A DNA stretch of 64,000 bases. Source: CAUZIZ01 sp965218775. GTDB taxonomy: Bacteria > Acidobacteriota > UBA6911 > RPQK01 > JAJDTT01. A model generated the notes under the pieces. The model saw nothing but the letters and a program-made list of their open reading frames with translations. It did no database searches and was not told where the DNA came from. Position 1 is the first letter of the stretch. Each line of letters opens with the position of its first letter. The position numbers and the translations under genes are program-made. Below are positions 63,290 through 64,000 of this stretch, in pieces. The DNA lies in contig CBDCLS010000006.1 in assembly GCA_965218775.1 (NCBI GenBank), positions 62,001 through 126,000 on the forward strand. Direction: 5' to 3'.

Positions 63290-64000
63290 CTACAGGTTCT
63301 CTAAAATGAACTCTGTCATTAATCGATAGAGGTGGTTTTGCTGGCTGGCATTCCTGACTCCGTGGCGGGATTTGGGATAGAGCATCATTTCGAAGCTCTT
63401 TCCCTTCTTCTGGAGTCGCTCGATTAGCTGGATCGTGTTCTGCAAGTGGACGTTGTCGTCTATCGTCCCGTGGATCAGTAGTAGCTTGCCGCTCAAGTTG
63501 TCCGCCGACTCGAGCACGGAGCTCTTCTTGTAGCCCTCGGGATTTTCCTGGGGTAGGCCCATGTAGCGCTCGGTGTAGATGGTGTCGTAGAGCTTCCAGT
63601 CGGTGACGGGAGCCCCTGCGATCCCTATCTTGAAGCTGGAGCTGTGCGTCAGAGCGTAGGAGGTCAGGTAGCCACCGTAGCTCCAGCCCCAGATGCCTAT
63701 CCGCTCTGAATCGACGTAGGACTTCGATCGCAGCCACTGGAGCCCCTCCTCCACGTCGCGTAGTTCCAGTTCTCCCAGGTTGCGGAAGACAGGCCAGGCC
63801 GACCCCGCCCCTTTTCCACTGGCGCTGCGGTTGTCACACATCCAGATGATGTAACCCTTCTGAGCCAGGAACTGGTGCCATAGGTATCGGCTTCCACCCC
63901 ATCGGTTCTTTACGCTCGGTATCTGTGGCCCCCCATAGACGTAGCACAGCACCGGATACTTTTTCTTGGAATCAAAGTCGGCCGGCCGGATCATCATCGC
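63290..64000 (-). CDS. S9-family serine peptidase (DPP IV/prolyl oligopeptidase), C-terminal part
   Basis: At least 236 residues; the gene continues beyond the window at 64000. The alpha/beta-hydrolase catalytic domain is complete: nucleophile Ser in GWSYGGY, Asp in LIHGTIDDNVH, His in PKSRHGV. Conserved text includes VYGGPQ and WPVFRNLGELELRDVEEGL. Such enzymes cleave after Pro or Ala in short peptides in the periplasm or cytoplasm. The N-terminal propeller and any signal peptide are not in view. Confidence 0.93.
   Translation of the reverse strand, partial: AMMIRPADFDSKKKYPVLCYVYGGPQIPSVKNRWGGSRYLWHQFLAQKGYIIWMCDNRSASGKGAGSAWPVFRNLGELELRDVEEGLQWLRSKSYVDSERIGIWGWSYGGYLTSYALTHSSSFKIGIAGAPVTDWKLYDTIYTERYMGLPQENPEGYKKSSVLESADNLSGKLLLIHGTIDDNVHLQNTIQLIERLQKKGKSFEMMLYPKSRHGVRNASQQNHLYRLMTEFILENL

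Overview
The window reads as one stretch of a GC-rich (about 58-60 %) Gram-negative genome, most likely an Acidobacteriota member or a close relative, probably from a metagenome assembly. Reasons: PVC/acidobacterial-type heme-binding fusion proteins, an HDOD-histidine kinase, BACON-domain secreted proteins, a transposon with a DUF6431 gene, and many dispersed palindromic repeats. The taxonomic call is an inference from family content.

Layout. 0.2-5.2 kb: HDOD sensor kinase and a secreted beta-propeller protein. 5.7-8.3 kb: an IS4-type element with an IS256-type element inserted in it, both target duplications visible. 8.6-20.5 kb: oxidative catabolism (NAD-dependent epimerase, PQQ dehydrogenase with a dicytochrome c partner, a 1519-residue SGNH/propeller/HEAT/cupredoxin/cytochrome fusion, Gfo/Idh/MocA oxidoreductase, PhyH dioxygenase, ceramidase-like lipoprotein). 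21-26.7 kb: a BACON protein, DnaJ-like and PilZ genes, a radical SAM/SPASM protein with a small Cys-rich partner. 27.3-36.6 kb: Rieske protein, cytochrome b, heptaheme cytochrome, OmcA/MtrC-like decaheme, pentaheme, MtrA/DmsE-like decaheme and an MtrB-like porin. Together these could carry electrons from the quinol pool across the outer membrane. 36.6-48 kb: a graveyard of transposase, intron and regulator fragments with two DsbA-like genes that carry an in-frame UGA followed by a SECIS-like hairpin, and two Cys-rich secreted proteins. 48-53.5 kb: an operon of two FGE-fold lipoproteins or exported proteins and a membrane sulfatase-like protein. 54-57 kb: a protein with nine 32-residue disintegrin-like repeats. 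57-61 kb: a four-gene DDE transposon. 61-64 kb: an HsdR remnant, tRNA-Asn and an S9 peptidase that runs off the edge.

The strongest discoveries are the paired candidate selenoproteins (UGA at codon 125 in both after frame repair, with identical hairpins 11 nt downstream) and the complete porin-cytochrome conduit next to its own bc complex. Several genes (MtrB-like porin, both DsbA-like copies, one Cys-rich paralogue) carry single frameshifts, some in G homopolymers, so assembly errors must be excluded before they are called pseudogenes.
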